Assembly: GCF_949628265.1 (NCBI RefSeq)
Contig: NC_088787.1
Span: forward strand, 33,034,844 to 33,098,843
From: Cloeon dipterum
Lineage: Eukaryota; Arthropoda; Insecta; Ephemeroptera; Baetidae
DNA: 64,000 nt
Reading direction: 5' to 3'
The notes under the pieces are model-generated. The model did not search any database, was not told the origin of the DNA, and worked only from the letters and a program-made list of their open reading frames with translations. Both the position numbers and the translations under genes were made by a program. Positions 1-12,800 of the stretch are shown here, piece after piece; the stretch's first letter is position 1; every line of letters begins with the position of its first letter.

Positions 1-3000
1 TGCGATAGGCCAAATCAACCCTTTGAATTTTTACTCGTCGAGATTTCAAATGGGCGGTCGGACGGAAAAAGAAAGGCCTGCCTAATGGCACGACGGATTC
101 AATCTCACACGGCCAGATAAATAATTAATTGCGCGTGAAGAGGCGGCACCGCCACTTGCATGAGAATGTACATTATGTACGTGTGATAAAATATTGATTT
201 CCGCACGCTCTGTGGAAAAGGAGCGTCAGAAAAGATGGGGCTGGGGAAAGGGTCGATCGCTTTTTTTCTGCACCTTTCCTTGCCATTAGCTTTATGAAAA
301 AAGTTCCATTTTTCAAAGAATTTCAGTATAAATACTTTAAACCAAATTGTTTATATGAATGGGTTCATTATTAATCAGTTTTGGTGGTATCCTTGAAATG
401 AATAATAAATTTTAACTGCTATGCTGACTTCTCTCATTGTCAGATTTGTTGCAGGCCACGTGAGCAGATCTCTCTCAACAGTCATTTCCCGAAAAATCAA
501 CACGACTCGCAGCAGGTGACGTCGTTTTATTGATTGCGAATCAGTAATTTCCGACAGGAAATGAACTTGTCACCCTTGTTATTTATACAGGGCGTCGTGA
601 CAAGTTGTGTGCTGGAATGATGGATTGCCCCCTGCAACAATCGGGCACTCGACGCGGTTGTGCTGCCGCCAGACAACTTTCTCCATTATCGCAAATGAGC
701 CGAACTGTAGCTTGAAACCGCACAACCTCAAGAAGTTTATTATTAGAGGGTCCAATTTATCGGGCTAATTATTCGTTTAAAGTTCAACCCTTAACCCTGC
801 TTCAAGTGAGTTTCTTGAGAAGTACGAAATTTACTCAGTTTCTTAACTGCACCGGTAATAAACATATAATACTAATGATCATAACTTTCCCAAAACTTAT
901 ATTTTAGCTTGGTTCATTTTTTGTCATACCAATCCGCGTAGAATTTAATTTAATAATTCATCAGCGCTTTAATATAAATTATACTAATAAATCTACAAAG
1001 AATCGAAATATTTTCTTCTCCAAAAAAATTAAGATGGTTTTCAAATAAGGCCTCAAAGTTTGTTCATTTGTTTTCCTCTGGATATTTTTTCTCAAATGTT
1101 CCAGTGGGCATGAATATTTAAATTGTTTGTCACGGTGCGTTATGAAAAATTGAGTTAGATGCAGCTGCTGTTTGAGTTGGTTGGACCGCAGGAACTCGCT
1201 TTTATTTGAAGAGGCAGACTCGACTTGCTGGGTTGGAATAAATTTTCCTCATTATTTTTAACTTTGCAGCGGGCGCATTCATTAAATTCACGCCGCTAAA
1301 TCCACAACAATCTGTTGGAGTAGTCGGTACAGTACACAAGCCAATGTCGCGACGCCTTTTTTTCTTCTGCTATGTATAATCATGCAAATATGCCCAGCAG
1401 TTCAAAACTGAGGCCGAGTTTATTTGCTCAGAAAAGCCGATTTTTATGCCCTCGTAGCGATATTGACATTAGCTTATTTGCATGTCGTCACATGTATTCA
1501 AATATGGATTGATATAGATGCAAATTTCAACAAAATACTTGCATAAGACTTTCCTTTTGGATATAATGCTTACTAAAAAAATAAAAATTGGACTTATAGA
1601 ATCAAAAGAAAATTGAATCTAAGCAATAAACCATCTACAAAATACACATTATATGTATTTTCGACCCAAACTTGCAAATAATAGTAGCCGAGAGCGCACT
1701 GCCAACCGTTCCGGATGTAACTTTTCCCTTCTAGTGTGAAATCGAAGCCCTTTCATGCGCCGTACATTAGTTTCGGGAGAAATGCCGGCGTTACTTTGCA
1801 GATCCATTTGCGGCCGAATAAGAGCTGAAGCCATCGTTCCGTCACAACAACCGCACTGCCATTTAATTCTGCTTGGCCTCTTTCGCCACTTCTCTCTCGA
1901 GCTTTTCCTCTAGCTTTCGCTTGATACACAAAACCAACTCGCGTCGGCGGGCTTGATGTTAAAACGGCTCTTCCATGCGACATGGGTTGGCGGAACAGCT
2001 GACTGACTCCGTCTCAAAAGAAGCAGGGTAATGGCACGTTTTTGAGGGTCGTATACAGTTGAACATTGTTGGAGTTGCGTAAGACTCTTTTAAACTTTGA
2101 GTCATTCCGCCTGATTCCTCTGGAGAATAACAGCGAAATGACAAAGTGCCACCACACACAGGAGAAAGTTTATCGTAGTCTGCTCAGCAATCCCTAAGCG
2201 CCAAAATAATACTTGTTTACAAGCCTGTTATTCTGCCCCAACTTGGGTATGTGCAGATGAGTGCTACATTTGAAAATAAACTTACATGTGAACTCTTATA
2301 GGACTCCTGTGTTTTGACTCGAAGCAAACTTCATTTAGATGTGTTTAGCCTATCGTGGTGCGAAATTAGTTAAGTGGCTGAAACATTTCGATCCAAACCC
2401 TATAAAATAACATAAGCAGCCCAATCATTTTCATAGCGAGTTTTCAGAGCTCTTGTAACAAGCGCCAAACAAATTTCCTATGGTTCTTAAATATTTTATT
2501 GAAGTTTCCCAATATTTCTAATTAAAATACGTAATCAAAAATCTAATAAATCGAAAAAATAGAAAGTAAAAATGGAATAAAGTTACCTATTATTGAGGCC
2601 AGATTTTAAATCCTAAAATTCATTTACGAGCTATTACTCGCGATTTCTCCCTTATAATCATTTTTTCCGGAAGTAAATAAATTACATAATCAGATTGAAT
2701 TTGATCTTTAACTTTAGTCCAGCTGTCGAGACATCAACATTATTAAAAGAACACTGGATTCAACGTAATTTATTTTAAAATGATTCCAAAGTTAAATGCC
2801 ATTAATAAGGATTTTCACACAGCTAAATAACAATGTCGGATTATACCCAAAATATTGAATTTTTTGTTAGAATAACATCGTTTATAATGCTTGATTTTCA
2901 TTATACCACCACTATAGCGAGTTTCCTTACTAGTAATATACTGATTGAACACTTAAAAATAATATATTTTTGTTGTATCCTAAGGAAGAATTCATTGAGC

Positions 3001-6000
3001 TATTGAAAGCAGGAAGTGCGTACCGTAAAATAAATTTGATAGTCTTTTACCATAAAACATTCCTTTCCTCCCTGCGATAGCGGCCAAGCAAAGCGTACAT
3101 TTAAATTGTATCCTCGTTTTGAATATTTTCGCAAGACAAGTTGCTTTGAGTCCCTGTCAACAAAAAAGAGGCAAGTTCATTTCCTACCGGAAATTACTTG
3201 TTCTCAATCTGTGGAGCGATCAAACTTTGCAACTTAATTTTGATCGGGCCATAACGCGTTAAAAATTCATCCGAAACCTCGTAGCGCAGCCCTGATCGAT
3301 TAATCCTGGCTACAAGCCTGTGCTGTCTGTCGAAGCCTTCAGTCCCAATGAAAGACTCGCAATTTTCGCCGCGCGCGCGAGACACACATTAATAAACGAG
3401 GCCCCTGAGGTGCTCTATCAGAGCAAACAAGTGACGTGCGGTGCAAGGCAAGTCATTAATTTCGCAACAGCAGGCACCCGCGCGTCGCGCGAATATGCAC
3501 TCAAGTCGGCATACACTTGGCACACGACACATGCATATGTATCGAATCATTAGGGAGTTAGTCGTACGACTAATGACGCAGCTCGGCGGAAATGTGCGCT
3601 TTGATGTAATTGTCGAGCAGAGAAGCAACAGCAGCGGACAGATCGGCAGTTGCGCACCAGTTTATTAGACAGTCTGTCGATTTGATTAGGAACACGGCAT
3701 CTAGCCAGGCAGCTTGACTCTATGATAACAACGTCAAATGTTCCCACACACACACGTATTCTAATTAATCATCTGTGTGTTTCTTGCTGCCGTGCCATGG
3801 CTGCGGCTTGACTCGAGTCTCTTCCCTGTAATTATTCACAAAGGGAACGGCTGAATTAATTGGCGTGCTATTCCTGAAAAATTAACTACAAGCTTGAGCG
3901 AAAGCCACGCTTCAGTTAATTGAACGCTGATTGACGGTTTCTAGGCTGATGCAATGCAATTTCTCTCGTTCAAACGTCAAATTTAGAATAAATCGATCTT
4001 TAAGCGTTGAACTTAATTGTATATGTTAATTTTAAAAGCGGGGGGCCAGTCATCTTCCTCGAATATTCGAATTTCTATTTCTTCGGGGTCTTTTCCAGTA
4101 CAAGAGATAGGGAAGGAAATATATTAAAAACAGACCTATATTATTTTTAATTGTGTTACGTCAGGATAAAAAATTATTCCTACTTGGAAGTATTTCATCT
4201 TTACTGGAAGAAAAACCAAAATGTCAGAGAATGTAATTATAACTAGTCTCAACGCATTATAGTTAAAATATCTATGATTCAGTTTATTAAAACGACTCCC
4301 AACTTTACTTACATCGTTGCATATTTTATTTAATTAAAAAAGAATGTTTTTAAAACAAAGAAAGAAATGCACACACACACACACACACACTGGTTTAATC
4401 TTTAAAGTTATGAAAAACACAGAGTAGAGGCATTCGTCAGTTTTTCATATTCACCTCTAAAAAGTTCCTCTGTCAAATTGCATCTTCTTGCTACTGATAT
4501 TTTAACTCCGAGATGGAACGTAATTCACGCTCAACAAGTTCTAACTGCGTCACAATCCTAGAAATAATGAAAAGTTACTTTCAAGAGTGCATTATTTATT
4601 GCTGTCTCTGTGCACTTGTAGGATCAGCTTGCACAACAGTGTCACTCTCAAAGCCAGAGTTCAGCAAGGGAGAGCAGAGAAACTAAAGTTTGCTTGGCAA
4701 GAGCAATCTGCAAGTGCACAATTAGTCTGCCAGTATGAATGAATAATTAAGACGAGTTGTTCATTCTGCAATTGAGTCAGCTTGTAGCGCGGGTGGCAAT
4801 TTAATTCCGAGGAGCGGTGACGTTCGTCTCTGCTACTTGACAAAGAGAATTGCTGAGTGTAAATGCGCAATAAAGCACCGGTTGCGATAATTGCCAAGCT
4901 GCGTTCGCGGTGCTGGCATCCACTACTTGAAGTATGTTTTAACAAGTTTGTGCGCGGCGTGATCCCGCGAACCTGACGGAGGGCAAACTTAATTTTTGAG
5001 TGATGTGTGCGCTGTGCAAAAACACCAGGCTGAGGCGCGGCTTTGGTGTCTGCCGAACGTGACTAATCTCGAGCACGGAGGGATCCGCAGAAACCGGTTG
5101 CTGGAATTTCCGCTAGCTTGCTTGGCTAATGGATAAAATTCTAATTGCAGATTTTCAACAGCTTGCTTGTTCACACGGTTTAATGGAACTTAAAATTGTT
5201 GTTTAGTGCAATTTTCTACTGATGTAAATAGTTATGGTTTGCTTCTAGAATATAAAATGAAATTCTGTGTACTATTTGACCGTTGCCACCGATTTTTAAA
5301 GTGTGAGATGCAATTAATTTTTTTTTTAAATTATTCTACTTTTCGATAAACAGGTTTTGTCCATGTTAAGACAGTGAATTCTTAAATAATAGTGGCAGGT
5401 TGTGTTTCAGGATACTGCAGATGGGAAAGTGTAGACAACCCTCAAGAATTTTGGTGCAGTGGATATAAAGTTCCTCAGGCACGTTTCAAGGTTTGATTTT
5501 CCTTCATTCGGCTACTGCTTTCACAGCGCCAAAAATTCATTTTGCAGGCGAAAAGGAAGTCCAGGTCAATAATTCATACATTTTAATGAGGCTCTTCCCT
5601 TTCCCTTTTGCCGTTCCGTCTCTCACTCCGACGCACGCGATGATGAGTTGGAAATGATCGTTTATCGGGGAAAAAGTGCCGTGCTCCCTCCGGTGGTTGG
5701 TTTCGCTCGGCCAAAAACAATTGAGCCGCCTTCATGCACTCGGTGGATTAACTATTTGCGCGGTGGGGGGAAAAAGCGCTCGACACTCTCTCGTTTGCTC
5801 GGCTTTTCAATTAGCATCAAGTTCGAACGCAATATCCAGGCTCGACACGCAAAAACAAGGAGCATGAAGATTTGCAGCCGCTCGCCCCCGTTGGCCGAAA
5901 GGGTTGGTTTTCATAAACGAAATCCATTATGCGAGCACTCGAGAGCAAAAACAGCCGCGCCTGCTTTTCATGAATATCAAAATCGCCGGGTGCGCGTGCA

Positions 6001-6459
6001 TTTTATAGATTTTGCAATTAAAAAGGCGCCTCCCTTCAAGAGCGGTGCTGCGGAGTGCCGGCTGCGTAGGAATTAATAATTCGCGCCGAGGCGGCATCCG
6101 AGCGCCGAGAGACGAAGAATGAAAGGGCTTGCTGATTGCACGCGATTTATTCAAATTTACTACAAGCAGTGCGCGAAATTCTTCTGGGAACCAAAAACGC
6201 TTCTCTCAAGGCTTGTACTCAATCATTTTCCTGGAATGAGACGCAAAGTTATTCTAGAATGCTTTTTGTCCTGCGAGCCTTAAAAAGCCCAATCCACAAA
6301 AGCGTTCTTTTCAGCAATAAAAACTTTGTTCTAACCAACTCTGTTTTGATTCGCAAGAGTATAGCTTTCTTAAAATGGCTTTAAAAAAATTCATGCTCGA
6401 AAATGGGAAGTAAAATTCAATGCATTGGTTTATGGACAAGTGCGGTAAATAAATATAAT
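1..6459. other. Gene-poor AT-rich flank, no gene recognised
   Basis: I see no exon series, RNA gene or transposon protein here. Short open frames occur on both strands but carry no recognisable domain. A more GC-rich patch at about 5.58-6.08 kb stays open for 142 codons on the plus strand, with unconvincing composition. The only clear repeat is the CA microsatellite listed separately. The 3' end of the cullin gene lies just to the right, so its 3' UTR (minus strand) probably extends some way into this stretch. Confidence 0.6.
4370..4390. repeat. (CA)n microsatellite
   Basis: Uninterrupted CA dinucleotide run of about ten units in non-coding DNA. Confidence 0.9.
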
Positions 6460-9400
6460 TTAGTAATTTGGCAAAAAACTTAATTTCTGAGCGTCATTGT
6501 AATAAGAGTATTTTAAGGTCTTGATGAAACAATTAACGATAAATCTACGCTTGGCAAGAGGAGAAGATAGTAATAGTGACCTGTCCTCCTCGGTGCGGCC
6601 GACAAACTCCCTTAAGCAGAGGGCATCGATGCTCTTCTTGATGTCTCCAGGTGTAGGCGCAAAACGATGTTTGACCTGCTCGATCACTTTGTTGATAAGT
6701 GCGTTTTGGTGTAGGCGTTTGGCCTCCTTCATTATGCGAACGACGGCCGCTTCGAGCTCGCTCTTGCGGTCCACCTCGACCGCCGTCCTTGTTTTGTGCC
6801 GCTCGCTCACGCTCTCGACTCGAGAAGCCACCGGGTGCAGCCTTACCCTGTAAGTGCGTTCGTCCAACAACAAGCCACGTGAAAAATGACGAGCTCAGCG
6901 CTTTTTTGACAAAGACCAAAACGGGCAAATGACAGCCGCCCGGATAATGATCTTGATTAAAGTTAAAAAAGCGGCGCTGGCGGGAATTAGTGCGCCGCAG
7001 TTAAAAGTTTTTCACTTGGCTGCCACTTTCGCAGCCGACTTATTTTTGCTTGAAAATAACACACCTCAGGCATTTGGAGTGGTAGGACTCGTTCACGCTG
7101 AAAAGGTCTGTGGCTTGAATGTTCTTGTCGGCTGGGGCCTTGAGCAGGATTTGCTGATTTGCTTTGCCAGCAACCATCGGCGTCAGATTTTTAATTAGGT
7201 CCTCTTCCGAGAGACCGCTTTTTTCCATCAACGCCTGCCAAGAAGTTGGTAATTAATTTTGTTCCGATCAGTTTTACAAATCATTACGGCGAAACTGAGA
7301 GAGTCGAGATGGTTGAAAAGGTCGAGGATGACCATTTGCTGGGTGGACACGCTCAGGTAGTACTTCCTCGGTCCCCGCAGGTCCACCTCGGGCGACGAGT
7401 GCTGGTTGAAGTGGGCGATGATGTCGGCCCCGCCAAGCAGCGTGTTGATCTTGAGCAGCCGGTGCTGGTGGCGCTGCAAATAGAACCTGTGCGCCCATTC
7501 GTTTATTTGACAGAAGAGGTAATTTAGGTGCGGGCCAAATTACGCACTGCTCATATTTGGCGAACGCCTGCAAGGCAAACGGCGGCAAGGTGCAAGCGGG
7601 CGGCGGGAAATTGAGCGGCCAGTTCTTGGGAGAGAGCACCTTTACGTCCATGTCAAAGTCGCTCTTGTTCTTCTCGGTGTCAGATTGAAGGACGCTGCGC
7701 TGGGGCCGAGGTAATAATCCGGTACTGATGGGGTTTGCCTTTTTGACGGAGGTGCTTTTGAAGGCGTCCATCAAAGCGGAGCTGTATGCCATGTCTTTGA
7801 ACATGCCCTCCAAGTTTTGCACAAACTGGAATCCGCATTCCACCTATTGAATTTCACCGGGTGGAGTAATATTACTTTTGAAAAGTTGTAAGAGAAATTT
7901 AAATTGATATTTTTTACTTATTAAGGTTCGTTCCCGTTCGCAATATCGAACGGGTATGCAACCTGCCCGACCGAAGCACTAAGCGGGCTGCATAGCGCTC
8001 AATCCCTTTCTTATTGGAAATACCTTTAGCTTATTGACCATGTTAAGCTCCCACTCGTCGTCGGCTGCTTTTTTCAGCAGAAGCCTTTTTGCCAAATGCT
8101 GCTTGTAATAGCGCTCGAACATGTCCTTCTCCCTCAAAAAGCGGAAAACCACCAGCGCTTTTGCCATCTCCCTTTCCATTTGGTCGTGAGGTATCTGCAC
8201 ACAGTTTTGAAAGGCTCTTTCAGCTCCAAAAACTTTGTGTGCCTTATCTAAAATATTTCAGTGCATACCGAGTTGCTCCTTTTCAGTTTGTCATCGATGT
8301 AAAGCGACAAGTACTCGGGCGAGCGTGGATTTGAATTGATGAACATCTCGAAATCGAGGTTGGTCGACCTTTTCAGGAACAGGTTGTTGTCGAACGACAG
8401 CTTCAAAAATTTTTCCGTCGTCTCCCGCAGCTCTATCAGATTCTGCACGTAAGTGATGGCGAAGTTGCCGTGCGTTGTGGGCCCTGCGGTTGCACCGGTC
8501 TCCGTCTCATTGACGATTCGCGAGCCACGCTCTCTGAGGTGCGTGCTGATGCAGGCGGCCAGGGACTGCGGCCCCGAGGTGACTTTCTTCAACGTGCGGT
8601 AGATGCGGGCAAGATTCTTGAATTCGCCGTTTTTCAACATCACTGGCACTCCACTTCCCTCCATCTGCAGTTTAATTACGGTGAAAAAAATATTCAAAAA
8701 TATTGTCAAGTGTAATACGTTGATTAAATTTTGGAGCTGATCTGTGATCAGAACTTCGTGCAGTGTGTCGGTCAGCAGGGGCAATGTGGAAAGGTCCATC
8801 GCTGACCGGCAAGAGGTAAGCTCTTTATCGATTATGCTCTCTATTTTCCCGACGTATCCAAGGCAGGTATTCCTCTGCAGGAGCAATTTTGCTTCCATCT
8901 GTGTTTTTTTTTCAGAATATAGTCTGGTTATTACTTTTGATTACAGTAAGCGTCGCTCTACCTTGTAAAACTCTCTTGTTTTGGCAAGGAAGTCAGACTC
9001 AAAGATGCTTTGGTACACTGATCTTTGGTTCATGTCCACCTCGATCAGGAGCTCGCAACACTGCTTCAAAATACTGTGATCAAAATCCAGACCTCTACGC
9101 AAGTGCTTCACTGCCAGGGCCAAAGCAGACTTGAGTTTCCGCACCATTTCAGCGTCCAGCACCACCTTCCAAATTTTATCAATTCTATTTCCTGGGATAA
9201 TTTTTTAAGCTGCTACCTTATCTTTAAACAAACTGACACCCAAAGCTTCTGAATTCTGGAGTTTTGCCTCGGGAACAAACTTTTTGTCGAAATAACTGAA
9301 CACCTGTTTAAACAAACCGATTAATCTGCGCACTAGCTGTTAATTGCGTCACACCTTTGTAATGAGCTTGATAGCAGCTTTGTACGAGATCCACATTCTT

Positions 9401-9818
9401 GTCAGCTCGGTCAGCACAGGCAGCCATTCCAAATGGCGAAGTCTTTCCTGCAACTGACGTTTGAAAGCGAATGGTTAAGCTCCTAATGCGTGGTGTATGC
9501 GTGCGCGTCAGGCGCGGCATTGTGTGTGGCTCATACTTGGCAGATTAGGTGGTTTGCGATCTCCGCCTCGAGAAGTTCATAAAGCTGTTGGCCCTGGCCG
9601 AAGAAAACAGCTCGGTAAACCAAATAGTACGCCGACTCGTAAATTTCGTAGCGCGGCCGGTCGCTCAGAATGTTGGTCACGATCTTTTCCATGGTCGACC
9701 ACGAGCTGAACACTCCCTCTTGGCTGACCGGAATTGACTGACGGTTGTTAATTACGTTTTCAGTTAAACCCGTGCTACCTCCATTCCAAAAAGAGATTAA
9801 AATAGATCTTACCGCCAT
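6460..9818 (-). CDS. Divergent cullin-3-like E3 ligase scaffold
   Basis: Twelve exons on the minus strand: 9818-9813, 9737-9537, 9453-9355, 9303-9217, 9165-8962, 8898-8719, 8664-8269, 8194-8024, 7843-7548, 7486-7288, 7234-7065, 6847-6460. All phases close, giving 798 aa (human CUL3 is 768). Cullins hold substrate adaptors (BTB proteins for CUL3) at the N-terminal helices and the RBX1 RING protein at the C-terminal cullin-homology domain. Visible hallmarks are the IDDKLK, FLREKDMFERYYKQHLAKRLL and LEGMFKDM blocks, the QVST-like VSTQQM segment, and the winged-helix tail with VVRIMK, whose Lys (about residue 710) fits the Nedd8 acceptor. Order and spacing fit CUL3 better than CUL1/2/4/5. Yet the N-terminal repeats are far more diverged than expected for a Cul3 orthologue, the usual basic N-terminal extension is missing, and the tail after EEDR does not end in the normal cullin terminus. 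I infer a lineage-specific Cul3 paralogue. The start is the ATG two codons before intron 1. Confidence 0.85.
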
Positions 9819-9854
9819 TAATGCTAATCAAAATCTCTCTGGCGAAGGAAAACG

Positions 9855-9874
9855 TCCCTGGCGAACACCAGGGA
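9855..9874. other. Perfect 7-bp inverted repeat in presumed 5' leader
   Basis: TCCCTGG, a 6-nt loop, then CCAGGGA, lying 37 nt upstream of the cullin-like ATG. If transcribed it would form a small GC-rich hairpin close to the start codon. No function is known to me; listed because it is exact. Confidence 0.5.
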
Positions 9875-12800
9875 GAATTTGCAGCCCGGAAATTCAAAAG
9901 TCCAACAATTGATTGTGGAAATTTGTTGGTTTTTCATGTTTTCTTGTTGCAACAATAAAAAAGAGAAATATTCTTTTAAATTTGTCAACAACCAAAACAC
10001 TTTATATCTGTAAGAATTAAAGCCGTGGGGAAATAACGGGGGAGGGAGAAATCATTGGAGTGAGCTGACTACACCGTTTTTTTTTGCACACATCTTTTGA
10101 AAGAAACTTTATTAGGGAATCTTTTTAGTCTGAAACATGCTATCTTGATTAATTTCCAAACTTGGAGTAAGTTGACGAACTTGGTGGATAATCTGAGTAA
10201 GATCCGCCCTTTAAGCTGTACATATTTCACCTGCGACTGTGATTTGAATGAATGAAGCCTTTGATGCGCCTGATGATTCGTGCAGTTTCGGCTTCAAATA
10301 AAGAGCATCCCCGCATTCTGAATGACTGCCCGAGTACATACGTATTATATACACACGAGGGCACCATCAACCGAGCGAGGCAGGGAGCAGCGAGCGAGTT
10401 TGCATGGTGCATGAGTCTCGTTAGAATAATGCCAACAGCAGCGACGGCACCGCTCGCTTGCAGATAACGTGACGAAGTCGTTAGCACATTCTCACAGCAG
10501 AGAAAGAGAATGCGCTCGCCAGCTATTTGCGGTCGCTTTTTAATTGAGGTGAACTGAGCTGCGAAACTTTTAATGGCGCAATCCAGCCAAATACAATTCT
10601 TGCAGAGAAAAAAACGGATGCTTTACTCAATTTTCCTTTGAATTCGCCGGCCGACGAATAACCATTTGATCCTGTTTGGAATGTCATCGTATGGAGAACG
10701 AGTGGAGCATCCCACTATCTCGCAAATTAAATGAATTCTGAGCGCTGTGAAAATTGAAAGAGGACACGATGAAAAAGATCCACGCAGGCGAAAGATTGCG
10801 GACGCTGGCGGAACAGCGTTGGGAGTGAAAGAGAAAAAGTCAAAGTGGCGAGCGAGCGAGGCAGAAATAATAATGGCCGTCTTTTCACGTTCAGATCTCT
10901 TTTTGCGGTCTTCCTGGTGGCGGGCGGGATACTTTTCGTGTTGGTAAGAGTGACGACCAAGCTAGCACGAGAGGATACCATATTTTTAGAGGCGCACAGA
11001 TATGGAAATATTTGCTTTGCCCACTAGAGAGGCGCTATTAACGGAGGCCGCGACCATTTTGCCCCTTTTGTGGCAAGAAAAATAGACGGGAAGTGGACCA
11101 GAAGTGAAATAGAGCAGGTATTGTGATGGGCAGATGTTTTGACAGGACGGATCGTTCACATGCATACAAACACAGGCGCACGTTTCTTTATTCCGAAGAG
11201 ATATTGTTTCAGAACAAGTGAAAATCGGATTACTTTTAGCGGCTGAAAGAATATACCCCGAGGGAATAGACTGTGTCTGGCTTTACGAAAAATGTGCTGG
11301 CTGCTCAGAATCAGGTCTCCACAGGGATTTGCCCTCACGCTTCAATTATTACAGCACGTTTTCTCTTCCCCGAGATATTAAAATAGAGGTACGGATTTGT
11401 TGGCAGTCGTGAAAGTACAAAATGAGATGAAAATATCGAGAAACAGATCGTTTTGATGAAAAATAAGGTTTTTAACGATGGATAACCATTTATAACTCTC
11501 AGTGTGTGCAGTATGATTTGTGTAAATCAAGGGTTGCTTAAATTAAATTTATAATTTATTTCGAAATGGTCAAGTGCCATTGTTCATGACATGTGAAGTG
11601 TGAAATTTGAGTGATTTATATTTAATAATTTTATTTGGTTGAACCGTGCGTTGTCAGCTAAAAAGCTAGCAATGTGCTGTTCCCAGGAAATTCAAAACTC
11701 GTTCAAGGAGGAAATGAGCTTCAAATTACTCCACTTCCTGTTCAATTATGACGCCCGGCAATTATTTCTGTCCCCCAAAAATACGCATTTTGTCGAGTTG
11801 CAAAATTCGGAGCGAGAGAGTGGTGCCCATATTTCAATTACGCCCGCACACACACAACAGGCTAAAAATGATTTCTGCTGAGAGCACGCCACATGATATT
11901 CGACTGTTCTGCCGGCTGGCTCATTTGCATGCGTCACAAATAAATATACTGCGACATATATACATCCCTTAAGAGCATGTTCATTTTGCCATAATAATTG
12001 GTCTGGTTTCCGCGCCAGTAGAGAGAGAGCGACACACGCACTTGACAAGCATCACAGTTGCCGAGGTCACCGCTGAATAAATATTTATCCTCGCGCTCTC
12101 TTACTGTCACTCATTGTTGGTTTATTTTTGTTTCGCGTTTATTTAATTGTTGTTTGGAACGACGGCGGCTGGCAGTGCGGCGGTATTTCGGACTGCTTGC
12201 TTGTTTCACGCCACGATAATGGCCCCACTTACTGCGTCAGCCGCCTCTCTCTCGCTATATTACCCACAGAGGTGTACATGCATTATAGGCCTTTAATAGA
12301 GGAACACAACTCGCAAATCCCCTAGCCGATTTTGCAATAATAAACAGCAATATAATATCATGTATGAACAATAGAGCTCGCATTTTGGACGCATCGAGAT
12401 GATTTCGGCAGACCAATCAAAATAATTTATTCGGCGTTTTATCCGTTGATTTTCATACTTTTGGCTGCGATTTGCTACACGAGAATAATATAAATTAATA
12501 ACTCTCCCCAGTAAAATACTATTGAATTCGAATAACAAACCAAAAAAGCTGCTATAAAATTTCGCACGATAGAAATGCATCGCATTGATGTGATTTAAAT
12601 CCAGAGGCTTTTGCGAGATCGCGTATCTCCCGTCAACATCTCCAGCACACACATTACATGCATGTAAAGGGTGTTGGACGTGCTGTGATATAGGCGCGTT
12701 ATTTACACCGTCGTTGTGTTGTGACATGTTAATTTACACTCTCAGCCATACGTCCAGCAGTATCGACTGTACTAGGTGTACGAATTTCACCTGCCTGTCA

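Noticed and set aside
5648..6076. 142-codon plus-strand open frame
   Set aside because: Rich in Arg/Ser/Pro with no domain, overlapped by frames on other strands, in a locally GC-rich patch where stops are rare.
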